A stretch of DNA of 53,334 nt from the NCBI GenBank assembly GCA_945830345.1, contig CALZYS010000002.1, positions 1 through 53,334 of the forward strand, written 5' to 3'. A model generated the notes under the pieces. That model worked only from the letters and a program-made list of their open reading frames with translations, was not told the DNA's origin and searched no databases. Source of the stretch: an uncultured Prevotella sp. GTDB lineage: Bacteria > Bacteroidota > Bacteroidia > Bacteroidales > Bacteroidaceae. Positions 42,862 through 52,108 of this stretch are shown here, in pieces (positions within the stretch are counted from its first letter, which is position 1; the number at the start of each line of letters is the position of its first letter). The translations under genes were made by a program, and so were the position numbers.

Positions 42862-44700
42862 ATGAAGATAAAAGGAGATATAGGACGTATGTTCAAGCAT
42901 TTCTTTGGCTTTATCCTGTTCGCACTGTTGCTGCTCTCTTCGTGCAAGGAAGAGCAGATGACGGTGTCCGATTCCATTGGGCGACTGAACATCTCTTTTG
43001 CAGATGATCAGACAAGAAGCTCATGGAATGACAACACTGACACTGCGGGCGGCAAGGTGAGCTACGTATGGGAAAACAACGACAACATGCTGACAGCCAT
43101 AAAGCATGGCGGCAAGTATGTGCCGTTCTATGCGTCATTGTCTTCAGATGCGCAATACTACACTCCGACACAGTTTGAGACCGTTGATGAGGCTAAGTCG
43201 AAAATCAAGCTACAAACAACTCTCGGTGTGAAGTATGACTTGCAGGATAATGCATACCAATATCCCGTAGCCGCAGACGACGCGATGTATTGCTGCCACC
43301 CGATAAACGAAGAAAGAGCCACCGTTCACAGCAGTTTCGCTGCTGTGCAAATCGACCTCCACCTTCCCTCCACCTTCACCTACGCCCAACAAAAGAACAC
43401 CCTCTCCTCGCTTGCCGACTATTCCTACGTCTATACCTCCACCACGCTCAAGTCGGTGGATGACAACTCCATTGTTGCCAATGCCTCGCATTTCAACTCC
43501 GCCTGCGCCATCATCCGCTTCAACATCACCAACAACATCTCTTCTGAAATCATCATCACGGGAATAAAGATGGAGGCAGACGACGGTTCCAAGATCTTCC
43601 CCAATAAGCTGAGATTTGCCGACGGCACTATGGCAGAACAGTCGGACCATTCTGGCTACTACAGTTGTCTTGCCACCGACATCTCATCGGTAACGATATC
43701 TCGCAATGATAAGGGCATCTTCTATAACCTATGCTTCCCCCTCGACAGCGATTTCAATCATGTGCCGCTCAAATTCACTATCGACACCAATTATCTGACA
43801 TATCAGCTGCATCTCGACTCCGACGTGATAACCAATCACAAGTTTGAGGCAGGCAAGCTCTATACCTTCAACTTCACCCTCGAAGAAAAGGAAATCCATC
43901 TCAACACGATAGACATATCACAATGCACCACATATAATGTAGATAAAGCCGAATCGCTCAACATCATCGTGTCGCCTGATGCGATATGGCAGCAGAGTGC
44001 AAGCACCTCGGCACAGATGGTGTTCGTGAGTCTCGGAATGACCACCACTATAGCCGACAAGACCTACGACGTGCTGTGGGCAACATGCAATCTCGGAGCC
44101 ATGGAACCGATACAAACGGGCAACCACTACGCTTGGGGAGAAGTGGAGAAGAAAGAAGCTTCGAAGTATTCGCCCAATGGCTACACAGGCACCGCCAGCA
44201 CAGACATCAGAGGAACAAAACACGATGCCGTAAGACGGTATCTCGGCGACGGCTACTGGCTTTGGAGCATGCCTACAGAGCAAATGTGGAGAGACCTAAT
44301 ATCGCAATGCACCTGGAAATGGAAGACGGTGAAGAAAGTAAGCGACGACGAGGCATCAGAAGACAACCTCGACTTCGACGCTTCGGTGTGGGAAGTGAGG
44401 AAGTATTCCGCTGACAATAAGTTAACAGGTCTGATCTATTTCCCCATCACTGGTTATTCGGGCAAGGATGAAACGACAGGTGACTATAAGCAGGTAAAAA
44501 AGGCCAAGTGTTGCTATTGGACATCCACACCAAGCAGTAATACTGCGGGCGCTAAGGAGAAATCATGGGCTTTCGTCACTACATATACAGTGACAGGTAG
44601 CGAAGGACACATGTCAGATCAAAATAAAGCCATGACGGAGTGCGAGCGATACAACGGATATTCCATCCGCCCGGTGCTATTAAAAGAAAGGAATAATTAG
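42862..44700 (+). CDS. Fimbrillin-like lipoprotein with C-terminal FISUMP domain
   Basis: A 612-residue lipoprotein (lipobox LLSSC, Cys28; an alternative start at MFKHFF would shorten the signal). An Arg site DQTRSSW follows. Residues about 40-340 are fimbrillin-like, with YQYPVAADDAMYCCHP and AGKLYTFNFTLEE. The C-terminal 210 residues are a FISUMP domain: YDVLWATCNLGAMEP, HYAWGEVEKKEASKYSP, LWSMPTEQMWRDL and YNGYSIRPVL. Such two-part proteins suit a pilus tip. The ATG follows two GTAGATA repeats at 42841-42860. Confidence 0.82.
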   Translation: MKIKGDIGRMFKHFFGFILFALLLLSSCKEEQMTVSDSIGRLNISFADDQTRSSWNDNTDTAGGKVSYVWENNDNMLTAIKHGGKYVPFYASLSSDAQYYTPTQFETVDEAKSKIKLQTTLGVKYDLQDNAYQYPVAADDAMYCCHPINEERATVHSSFAAVQIDLHLPSTFTYAQQKNTLSSLADYSYVYTSTTLKSVDDNSIVANASHFNSACAIIRFNITNNISSEIIITGIKMEADDGSKIFPNKLRFADGTMAEQSDHSGYYSCLATDISSVTISRNDKGIFYNLCFPLDSDFNHVPLKFTIDTNYLTYQLHLDSDVITNHKFEAGKLYTFNFTLEEKEIHLNTIDISQCTTYNVDKAESLNIIVSPDAIWQQSASTSAQMVFVSLGMTTTIADKTYDVLWATCNLGAMEPIQTGNHYAWGEVEKKEASKYSPNGYTGTASTDIRGTKHDAVRRYLGDGYWLWSMPTEQMWRDLISQCTWKWKTVKKVSDDEASEDNLDFDASVWEVRKYSADNKLTGLIYFPITGYSGKDETTGDYKQVKKAKCCYWTSTPSSNTAGAKEKSWAFVTTYTVTGSEGHMSDQNKAMTECERYNGYSIRPVLLKERNN

Positions 44701-44702
44701 CC

Positions 44703-46592
44703 ATGAAAAAGATTATACTGTTTATTGCATTGGTTTGTCTTGCTTCCTGCACTAAGGAGAGCATGCTGGAAGAGCCAAAGACTCCATTGGAAATTATGGT
44801 TGACATTGCCTCCTACAATCAGAATATCAGCGATGTATCTACCAGGGCATCCGTCAACAACGGTGTCATCACCTCTTTTGCTCCTGGTGATGACTTCGGA
44901 CTCATCGTAGTGGACAAGAATGGCAATCTCGTGGCCGACAACTATAAATATGTAGTGCAGAAAACAGGACACGGCTATCGGGTAGATAAAACAACAGGTA
45001 ATGTCATCTATTCTGACGTGTATCACAACGCCGACAACAAATATATAGCCTATGCGCCCTACAACAGTATGTATGACGGTTGCAAGTCAATCGACGATAT
45101 AACAAATAAATACAAGAAGGAATATCCCACATTATACTCCGACCAATCAACAAAGGAGAAATACAACGCCGCCGACCTGCTTATATGCAAGACTCCAAAG
45201 TTAAGTGGCACAACCACGCTGCGCCTCACGTTCATCCATGCCATGAGTCTGCTTAAGATATACTACAACGGCGAAGATGGCGACCTCTCTGTGGAACGTC
45301 CCGTAGCTCTCTCGAAGATGTATAAACCCACTGATGTTAAGGCATATAGCTATATCTGCATACCGGAAAATAAAATGGAGGTGTATGGTACGGCCCTCTC
45401 CAAACATACTGCCGAGGGCGACGACAGTGAAGTAGTAGGCTATTCCTATTGGCAAACCAAGATTGACATGCAAGAGAACCATTTGACTTATGTGACAGTC
45501 TCTTCCCAACCCACAGAGTCGTATAAGACTGCCGGCGTGGACATGGGATTCCCGTCGGGATGTATTTGGGCAAACCATAACCTCGGAACGGAATCTGCCG
45601 CAAAGCAAGCTGATAGAGGAGGGAAATGGTATGATGCCTACGGCAATGAGAAGACGGAACTGATGAACAGCGAACTGCATGACTGCTTCGATCGTGGTGA
45701 CTATTTCTCATGGGGCGAACTGAAAACAAAGTATAAGCAGCCGGCTGTGCTGTTTGATGCAACAACAGGCAGAATTAGTTCTACTGGCGATTCATATAAA
45801 ACCGAAACTTCTTTGAACCTTCTCGTATCAGGCTCAGAAAAAGGATATTATCCCGAAACATATATCGACAGGTCATACTCATACGCGGAAATCGACGGCA
45901 ATATCGCAGGTACGGAATATGACGTTGTGAGAAACAAACTGTGGAAAGGCGAATGGCGAATACCCAACGAGAACGAGATTGACGAGCTGTTCAGGAACTG
46001 CAAAATCGAGGTGTATGATTGGTATTATGAGGACAACGTGCGCTATGCCTCGTGGATTGTAGATAAAGATGAAAACGGAAAATACAAGAACCTGCATATA
46101 GACAACTCCGAGTTCTACGGCACTGACAGCGTGCGCCCCTATCGCTATCTTGTTCCTATCTACAAGTTTACGAGCAATATAAACGGCGCGGTGTTATATT
46201 TCCCCGGCGGAACATGGAGCGACTGGAGCATAGACATGCTCGCATGCAACTCCCGAGGCTATCATGGTGTAATATCAGCTACAAACTATAGTCCCGATTA
46301 TGGCGGAATGTATTATTTTGCATCCTCAGCTTCACACAGCCAGATTGACTGCGCCAGCTATATGGAGATGGAGACAAGCCTGGCAAAAGATGCCGCAGGC
46401 AAGATTACCGGGGTGACGCCTGTAATCAAGGAGTCTTCGTATACCGATAAATACGGAAACAAGATTCAATTGAAGGGACTCACGCAAAACGGACACCGAT
46501 ACACTGGCATGCTCATACGCCCCGTGTATGGCGGAAAGAACTGGAATACGAACCCGGAGACGCGCAGCACTATCCGAATAAATGTAGAATAA
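44703..46592 (+). CDS. Fimbrillin-like lipoprotein with C-terminal FISUMP domain
   Basis: A 629-residue lipoprotein (lipobox LASC, Cys16) with Arg site VSTRASVNNGV. The fimbrillin part includes ADNKYIAYAPYNSMYDG and LRLTFIHAMSLLKIYYNG. The FISUMP part begins VDMGFPSGCIWANHNLG, with FSWGELKTKYK, AGTEYDVVRNKLWKGEWRIP and MLIRPVYGG near the end. It starts 2 bases after the stop of the preceding gene and ends overlapping the next start by one base, so the three tip-type genes are tightly coupled. A poorly conserved insert of about 60 residues separates the FISUMP subsegments. Confidence 0.82.
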   Translation: MKKIILFIALVCLASCTKESMLEEPKTPLEIMVDIASYNQNISDVSTRASVNNGVITSFAPGDDFGLIVVDKNGNLVADNYKYVVQKTGHGYRVDKTTGNVIYSDVYHNADNKYIAYAPYNSMYDGCKSIDDITNKYKKEYPTLYSDQSTKEKYNAADLLICKTPKLSGTTTLRLTFIHAMSLLKIYYNGEDGDLSVERPVALSKMYKPTDVKAYSYICIPENKMEVYGTALSKHTAEGDDSEVVGYSYWQTKIDMQENHLTYVTVSSQPTESYKTAGVDMGFPSGCIWANHNLGTESAAKQADRGGKWYDAYGNEKTELMNSELHDCFDRGDYFSWGELKTKYKQPAVLFDATTGRISSTGDSYKTETSLNLLVSGSEKGYYPETYIDRSYSYAEIDGNIAGTEYDVVRNKLWKGEWRIPNENEIDELFRNCKIEVYDWYYEDNVRYASWIVDKDENGKYKNLHIDNSEFYGTDSVRPYRYLVPIYKFTSNINGAVLYFPGGTWSDWSIDMLACNSRGYHGVISATNYSPDYGGMYYFASSASHSQIDCASYMEMETSLAKDAAGKITGVTPVIKESSYTDKYGNKIQLKGLTQNGHRYTGMLIRPVYGGKNWNTNPETRSTIRINVE

Positions 46593-48742
46593 TGATGAAA
46601 AGACTGATATACATATTAATATGCCTCGCATTGATGGCGTGCAGCGACGACTTGTACATGCCGTCAAGCTCTACTGCCGAAGGACAGCCCCTGAGGTTTG
46701 AGGTTACTGTTATCGACCAACCGCAGACTCGTGGCGCAGTGCTCGATGTCTATGACAACTATGTCACCCGCGACTTCAAGGCGGGCGACTCATTCGGCAT
46801 GTTCATCATCGACGATAATAATCAATTTGTGAGTACCATCGATGGCGAGAATGCCAAGAACCTTAAGCTCACCACTCCCGACGGCAAGGCATGGAACCTC
46901 AATTCCGACATCAAGGAGGTGGTGCACAAACTCGGCTATAAATACGTGGCTTATTATCCCTATTCTTCCGAATTCGACAAATGCTCAAGCATTGCCGACA
47001 TACAAGACAGATTGACTGCCCCCGCCGACGACCAATCCGCTCAGGCAGCTATCGACTGGATGTACACCGAACCCACTCCGCCGGGAGTAAATGCCGTAAC
47101 CATTCTTAAATTCAAGCATCGCTATGCCAAGATAGACATCTATCACTCATTTACTCAGGGGCATCAAGGCGACTGGACCTCGGCATATAAATATACCAAG
47201 ACGAAGGATGCCAACAACGTGGAGCACTACCGATATATCCTCAATGCTCCTACCGACAAGACATTGAAGGTAAAAGGCAAATACACCATCGGCAACTATC
47301 TCACCGGCATCAAGGAGTTTTCCTACGATTGCAATGACATTACCATAGCGAACGGACGTCACGCCATCGTATATACCTATGGAATGGACGAGCGTTGTGC
47401 CGTTGACCTCGGACTGCCGTCAGGCATAAGGTGGAGCCCAATCAATCTCGGTACGGAAACCGCCACATATATGGAAGACAACGAATTGGCAGAGGTAGCC
47501 GCCAATAAGCTCGGCAAGCGACTCGCGTGGGGAGAACTCTTTGAGAAAGACTCTTATAGCTACGAAACATATATAGATCCCCCCTACCAATCGGGTACGC
47601 CGTTGCTACCAGCAGATATATCAGGAACAGAGTATGACCCTGTAACACAATACTGGGGAGGACATTGGTCGCTACCAAATACTGACGACATTCAGGAGTT
47701 TATCGATAACACGTATATAGTCAGCACTGAGACGATAAGCAATTCAGAGATAGGTAAGGACATCATCCGCCTTACCATCCGCAGTAAGATAAATGACAAT
47801 GAAATCACTATGCTCACCAATGGCATTGTCAATAATAGAAGTGTAGTCAACAATCTGCATATGCACTATCTGTCAGCCAATCGCTCTGACAATAACAACT
47901 GTAGCTATTTAAATTACAATAATTCTTTGAAAAGTGCTTCTTATTCCCGATACGTTGGTTATTCCGTCCGCCCCGTGCTGAAGGAACTCTTCACATATCC
48001 GGATGCCGACAAAAAGGACATTATCCTGAGGCATATTGACAAACTCGCCGTTGACCTTGGCATAACAAAGACAGTAACAGAAAATGGTCAGCAAGTGACA
48101 TACAAGTTGCTTTGGAGCCCGTTCAACTATGGAGTGGAGTCGAAGGTAGAACTACATACATACAACCAAAAGCCAATCGATGAGGATTATTATATCTCAA
48201 ATTGTACGAAGAATCCTGGTATGCGATTGGCATGGGGAGACATAAAGGAGCCTGATGATTTTTTTAATAATAAGTTAAATTACCCGAACTCTGAAATTGG
48301 CAAAAAATACCCTGTGATTATCCCAGACAATGCCAATAACAAAGATGCAAGAGACCTAAAACCGGAAGATGACATCGTTCAACGTAATTGGCCTGCAGGA
48401 TGGTATATACCTACGGCCAATGACTTCGAACTGCTGAAAGCAAATACCATCATCACTAAAGAAACGATTGACGGACATAATTGGTTCCGATTGACGGGGA
48501 AAAACGGATATGAGGGCAACAGCATCCTGATTCCCGCCACCGGTTATATAGACAATGCTGCTAATACTATTAAGTGGGGGGCGGATACATTCCTACAGAG
48601 CTGCACCATTGGACCATCAGGAACCGAACACAAGCAATATGCATTCAATATTACCAGTTCTGGTGTCGGAAGTCTTGCTCCAGGAGCCGGTCGTGCCACC
48701 GGCCTCATGATCCGCCCTGTGAAATACGTCCGAGTGAAATAG
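46592..48742 (+). CDS. Fimbrillin-like lipoprotein with two FISUMP domains
   Basis: A 716-residue lipoprotein (lipobox LMAC, Cys17) with Arg site PQTRGAVLD. The fimbrillin part includes KYVAYYPYSSEFDKCSS and LKFKHRYAKIDIYHSF. A first FISUMP domain begins VDLGLPSGIRWSPINLG with RLAWGELFEK, GGHWSLPNTDDIQEF and GYSVRPVL. A second follows: KLLWSPFNYGVESKV, MRLAWGDIKEPDD, WPAGWYIPTANDFELLK, LMIRPVKY. It is the largest protein of the locus and the probable distal tip. The start could be the second Met at 46595; the first overlaps the previous stop in TAATG. Confidence 0.82.
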   Translation: MMKRLIYILICLALMACSDDLYMPSSSTAEGQPLRFEVTVIDQPQTRGAVLDVYDNYVTRDFKAGDSFGMFIIDDNNQFVSTIDGENAKNLKLTTPDGKAWNLNSDIKEVVHKLGYKYVAYYPYSSEFDKCSSIADIQDRLTAPADDQSAQAAIDWMYTEPTPPGVNAVTILKFKHRYAKIDIYHSFTQGHQGDWTSAYKYTKTKDANNVEHYRYILNAPTDKTLKVKGKYTIGNYLTGIKEFSYDCNDITIANGRHAIVYTYGMDERCAVDLGLPSGIRWSPINLGTETATYMEDNELAEVAANKLGKRLAWGELFEKDSYSYETYIDPPYQSGTPLLPADISGTEYDPVTQYWGGHWSLPNTDDIQEFIDNTYIVSTETISNSEIGKDIIRLTIRSKINDNEITMLTNGIVNNRSVVNNLHMHYLSANRSDNNNCSYLNYNNSLKSASYSRYVGYSVRPVLKELFTYPDADKKDIILRHIDKLAVDLGITKTVTENGQQVTYKLLWSPFNYGVESKVELHTYNQKPIDEDYYISNCTKNPGMRLAWGDIKEPDDFFNNKLNYPNSEIGKKYPVIIPDNANNKDARDLKPEDDIVQRNWPAGWYIPTANDFELLKANTIITKETIDGHNWFRLTGKNGYEGNSILIPATGYIDNAANTIKWGADTFLQSCTIGPSGTEHKQYAFNITSSGVGSLAPGAGRATGLMIRPVKYVRVK

Positions 48743-48778
48743 TTAATGTCGATAATGATATTTCTTCCTCTTTTTTAT

Positions 48779-48807
48779 TTGATTTAACAAAAAAAGTGTT
48801 ACCTTTG
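48779..48807 (+). promoter_or_regulatory. DUF5020 gene promoter
   Basis: TTG at 48779-48781, 18-base spacer, TACCTTTG at 48800-48807, 33 bases before the ATG at 48840. Confidence 0.75.
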
Positions 48808-48839
48808 CAGCCGAATTAGTAATAATAAGGAAGAAAAGA

Positions 48840-49601
48840 ATGAAAAAGGACATGATTAAACGAATGTTTATGGCATCAATGAAGGGCGCACTTTCATTGC
48901 TGATGCTGATGAGTGTGGCTACTGCCAAGACGAACGCACAGAATATCCAGGTGCATTATGACTTCGGTCGCCATCTGTATTCATCGGAGCAGAGCGACAG
49001 ACAGAAGTTGACAGTTACTTACGAGACATTCAAGGCCGACAAACTCGGATCTTGGTTTTACTTCGTGGATGTTGACCTGCGCAATGAGGGTGCGAGTGGT
49101 GCATATACCGAGGTGAGCCGCGAGTTTAATCTCGGAACCAATTCGCCCTTTGCTGCACATGTTGAGTTCGACGGTGGACTTAATCTCTACGGCAGTTTTC
49201 AGAATGCCATCCTCGTAGGTCCTGCCTATAACGGTCATTCTGCCGACTTCAGCAAGACGTGGAGCTTGCAACTGCTGTATAAGCAATGCATGAAGGGCAA
49301 CGACAAGAAGGCGTTGGCAGGAGTGCAGTTCACGGGAGTGTGGGGTATAACCTTCGGCGCTGGAAAGTGGACATTCTCGGGATTTGCCGATTTCTGGACG
49401 GGATATATCCCCGAATGGGATGCCGACGGACAGAAGAAAGGTCTTGTGATACTTGCCGAGCCGCAGCTGTGGTATAACATCAACAAGAGCATCTCTGTAG
49501 GTACAGAGTGGGAGGTTTCCAACAATTTCATCTATCGCACAGGCGACTCAGGTAAGAGCTTCTACTTCAATCCCACGCTTGCAGTGAAATTCAACCTTTA
49601 A
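48840..49601 (+). CDS. DUF5020 outer-membrane barrel protein (Tsx-like)
   Basis: A 253-residue exported protein; the signal sequence ends near TNAQN. The rest is strand-rich: IQVHYDFGRHLY, KLGSWFYFVDVDLR, YTEVSREFNLG, FAAHVEFDGGLN, KWTFSGFADFWTGY and TEWEVSNNFIY, with a final KFNL aromatic end as in outer-membrane barrels. DUF5020 proteins resemble nucleoside-specific channels of the Tsx type, so small-solute passage across the outer membrane is plausible. A second in-frame Met (MIKRMF) might be the true start. It has its own promoter and is followed after 12 bases by the DUF1846 gene. Confidence 0.78.
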   Translation: MKKDMIKRMFMASMKGALSLLMLMSVATAKTNAQNIQVHYDFGRHLYSSEQSDRQKLTVTYETFKADKLGSWFYFVDVDLRNEGASGAYTEVSREFNLGTNSPFAAHVEFDGGLNLYGSFQNAILVGPAYNGHSADFSKTWSLQLLYKQCMKGNDKKALAGVQFTGVWGITFGAGKWTFSGFADFWTGYIPEWDADGQKKGLVILAEPQLWYNINKSISVGTEWEVSNNFIYRTGDSGKSFYFNPTLAVKFNL

Positions 49602-49613
49602 TAAAAAAATAAG

Positions 49614-51077
49614 ATGAAAATAGGATTTGACAACGAGAAATACCAGACCATTCAGTCTGAGCATATCAAGGAAAGAATATCCCAGTTTGACGGTAAGCTA
49701 TACCTCGAATTGGGAGGCAAGTTGTTTGACGACCATCATGCCAGTAGGGTGCTGCCTGGATTCCAACCCGACAGCAAGTTGCGAATGTTCCAGAAGATCA
49801 GCGACAGCATTGAGATAGTGATAGTGATCAGTGCCGCCGACATCGAGAAGAACAAGAAGCGTGCCGACCTTGGCATCACCTACGATGAGGATGTGCTGCG
49901 CCTGCGCGGTGAGTTCCAGGGCCGTGGCTTTATGGTGGGTTCGGTGGTCATCACCCATTATAACGGTCAACCGGCAGCCATCGCCTTCCGCCAGCGTCTT
50001 GAGCGCGACGGCATCAAGACCTATTGCCACTATCTCATCGAGGGCTATCCCCACAACGTGTCGCTCATTGCCTCCGACGAAGGCTTCGGCAAGAATGACT
50101 ATGTGAAGACCGAGCGTCCGCTTGTCATCGTCACTGCCCCTGGTCCTGGCAGCGGTAAGATGGCTGTATGCCTCAGTCAGCTCTACAATGAGAACAAGCG
50201 AGGGGTGAGAGCCGGTTATGCCAAGTTTGAGACATTCCCCGTGTGGAATCTCCCCCTGAAGCATCCCGTGAACATCGCCTACGAGGCAGCCACTGCCGAC
50301 CTCAACGATGTTAACATGATCGACCCCTTCCATCTTGAGGCATACAACAAGATTGCCATCAACTACAACCGCGACATCGAGATCTTCCCCGTGCTCAACG
50401 CTCTGTTCGAGGGTATCTATGGCAGCAATCCATATAAGTCGCCCACTGACATGGGAGTGAATATGGTGGGATTCTGTATCTCTGACGACGAGGTGTGTTG
50501 TGATGCCTCCAAGGATGAGATTATCCGACGTTATTACGACGCCACCAACAAGATGGCAAAAGGCGCTTGCAATGAGAGTGAGATCAGTAAGATACAGATG
50601 CTCTTCAATCAGGCAAAGATCAACACCGACTTCCGCCGCACCACCATTGCCGCCAAGGAGTGTCTGAAGCGCACGGGGCATACGTCGTCAGCCATCGAAC
50701 TCGAAGACGGCACCATCGTCACCGCACATTCAAGTATATTGCTTGGTTGCAGTGCCGCCTTGCTTCTCAATGTGATGAAGCATCTTGCCGGCATCGACCA
50801 TGATACCAAACTGATTCCGCAGTCGATGATTGAGCCTATACAACATACCAAGGTGAATTATCTTGGAGGTCATAACCCCCGACTTCACACCGACGAGGTG
50901 CTCGTGGCACTGTCGGTGCTGTCGAATGTGGATGAGCGATGCAGTCGTGCCCTTGCACAGTTGCCCAAACTGCGTGGCTGTCAGGTGCACTGCACGGTAA
51001 TGCTCTCCGAGGTTGACCAGAAGATATTCAAGAAACTCGGTGTCAACCTCACCTGCGAGCCGGTGCTTAAGAAGTAA
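49614..51077 (+). CDS. DUF1846 family protein
   Basis: A 487-residue cytoplasmic protein with the strongly conserved DUF1846 start KIGFDNEKYQTIQSEHIKERI and FDGKLYLELGGKLFDDHHASRVLPGF. VTAPGPGSGKMAVCLSQLYNE contains a P-loop-like PGPGSGK segment of uncertain nucleotide specificity, and ALELEDG-like core strands follow. The family is widespread in Firmicutes and Bacteroidetes with no function firmly established that I can state. There is no signal peptide. The stop codon is followed at once by GGAATTA-type repeats. It may be cotranscribed with the DUF5020 gene but there is no shared theme. Confidence 0.88.
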   Translation: MKIGFDNEKYQTIQSEHIKERISQFDGKLYLELGGKLFDDHHASRVLPGFQPDSKLRMFQKISDSIEIVIVISAADIEKNKKRADLGITYDEDVLRLRGEFQGRGFMVGSVVITHYNGQPAAIAFRQRLERDGIKTYCHYLIEGYPHNVSLIASDEGFGKNDYVKTERPLVIVTAPGPGSGKMAVCLSQLYNENKRGVRAGYAKFETFPVWNLPLKHPVNIAYEAATADLNDVNMIDPFHLEAYNKIAINYNRDIEIFPVLNALFEGIYGSNPYKSPTDMGVNMVGFCISDDEVCCDASKDEIIRRYYDATNKMAKGACNESEISKIQMLFNQAKINTDFRRTTIAAKECLKRTGHTSSAIELEDGTIVTAHSSILLGCSAALLLNVMKHLAGIDHDTKLIPQSMIEPIQHTKVNYLGGHNPRLHTDEVLVALSVLSNVDERCSRALAQLPKLRGCQVHCTVMLSEVDQKIFKKLGVNLTCEPVLKK

Positions 51078-51115
51078 TTAGGAATTAGGGATTAGGAATT
51101 AGGGATTAGGGATTA
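51077..51115. repeat. GGAATTA/GGGATTA repeat run at convergent gene ends
   Basis: Five to six 6- to 7-base units cover the space between the DUF1846 stop and the end of ispH. On the minus strand they encode the last residues (IIPNP) and the stop codon of ispH. Confidence 0.8.
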
Positions 51116-51956
51116 TTGCATCGCGGCATTGTTCCATCAGCCACTTCGGTGTGCTGGTGGCACCGCAGATGCCGATGGTTCTCACGCCCTCAAGCCATTC
51201 CTTTTGTATCTCCTCGGGGCCCTCGATAAGGTGGCTGTTGGGATTGACACTCTTACATTCGTTGAAGAGCACCTTACCGTTACTGCTCTTGCGCCCGCAA
51301 ACGAAGAGCACGAGGTCGTGACGCGTGGCGAATGCCGATATGTTGGGCATACGGTTGGCCACCTGTCGGCAGATGGTGTCGAAGCTCTTGAATGTGGCGT
51401 CGGGGGATATATGTTCCTGTATATATTCGATGATACGGTGGAATTCGTCGAGCGACTTCGTTGTCTGTGAGTATAGATAGATGTCGCGCGTGAAGTCGAG
51501 TTGCTTCACCTCCTCCACATTTGCAATCACGATAGCCTTGCTTTCCGTCTGTCCTACAAGGCCTAACACCTCGGCATGTCCCGGTTTGCCGAAGATGACA
51601 ATCTGCGCATCCGGGCAAGTGTCATACTGCTTCTTTATCCGTCGTTGCAGTTGAAGCACCACGGGGCAAGTGGCATCGATAATCTCGATGTCGTTCTCTC
51701 GTGCCATCTCGTAGGTGGATGGCGGTTCGCCGTGCGCCCTCAGCAGCACCTTCACCCCGTGCAGTTGCTTCATCTCCTCGTGGTTGATGGTCACGAGGCC
51801 CAACTGCTTGAGTCGCTCACATTCCATACCGTTGTGCACTATGTCGCCGAGGCAGTAAAGCGTCTTTCCTGCCGCTAATTCCTCCTCGGCTTTCTGTATG
51901 GCAGTTGTCACTCCGAAACAGAATCCACTGCCATTGTCAATCTCTATTTGTACCAT
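51099..51956 (-). CDS. ispH: 4-hydroxy-3-methylbut-2-enyl diphosphate reductase
   Basis: A 285-residue iron-sulphur enzyme making IPP and DMAPP in the last step of the MEP isoprenoid pathway. Cluster cysteines are C13 (GSGFCFGV), C97 (DATCPVV) and C196 (DTICRQVANRM); substrate-binding histidines occur in DIVHNG (H41), LRAHGEPP (H75) and KPGHAEV (H127), with the conserved E129. Length is typical. The C-terminal IIPNP and stop come from a repeat tract, so the last residues are not conserved sequence. A 101-base palindromic element lies upstream between it and meaB. Confidence 0.95.
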   Translation of the reverse strand: MVQIEIDNGSGFCFGVTTAIQKAEEELAAGKTLYCLGDIVHNGMECERLKQLGLVTINHEEMKQLHGVKVLLRAHGEPPSTYEMARENDIEIIDATCPVVLQLQRRIKKQYDTCPDAQIVIFGKPGHAEVLGLVGQTESKAIVIANVEEVKQLDFTRDIYLYSQTTKSLDEFHRIIEYIQEHISPDATFKSFDTICRQVANRMPNISAFATRHDLVLFVCGRKSSNGKVLFNECKSVNPNSHLIEGPEEIQKEWLEGVRTIGICGATSTPKWLMEQCRDAIIPNP

Positions 51957-51993
51957 GATGTCGCTACGCGTTTTTTATCGTGTAAATAATATA

Positions 51994-52094
51994 AACCACA
52001 GAGATAAAGAGATTAAGAGTTTTTCAATATTCTTAAAGAGATTGAATGCCGTTGGCATTTATCATAATCTCTTTCACTCTTTATCTCTGTGGTT
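51994..52094. repeat. 101-base palindromic element with 18-bp perfect arms
   Basis: AACCACAGAGATAAAGAG (51994-52011) is perfectly inverted at 52077-52094. Inside, GAGATT (52038-52043)/AATCTC (52066-52071) and ATGCC/GGCAT (52046-52050, 52054-52058) form a nested hairpin. A partial copy lies at 23189-23242. This looks like a small non-coding mobile or terminator-like element. Confidence 0.85.
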
Positions 52095-52108
52095 AAAATT
52101 AAACACCT

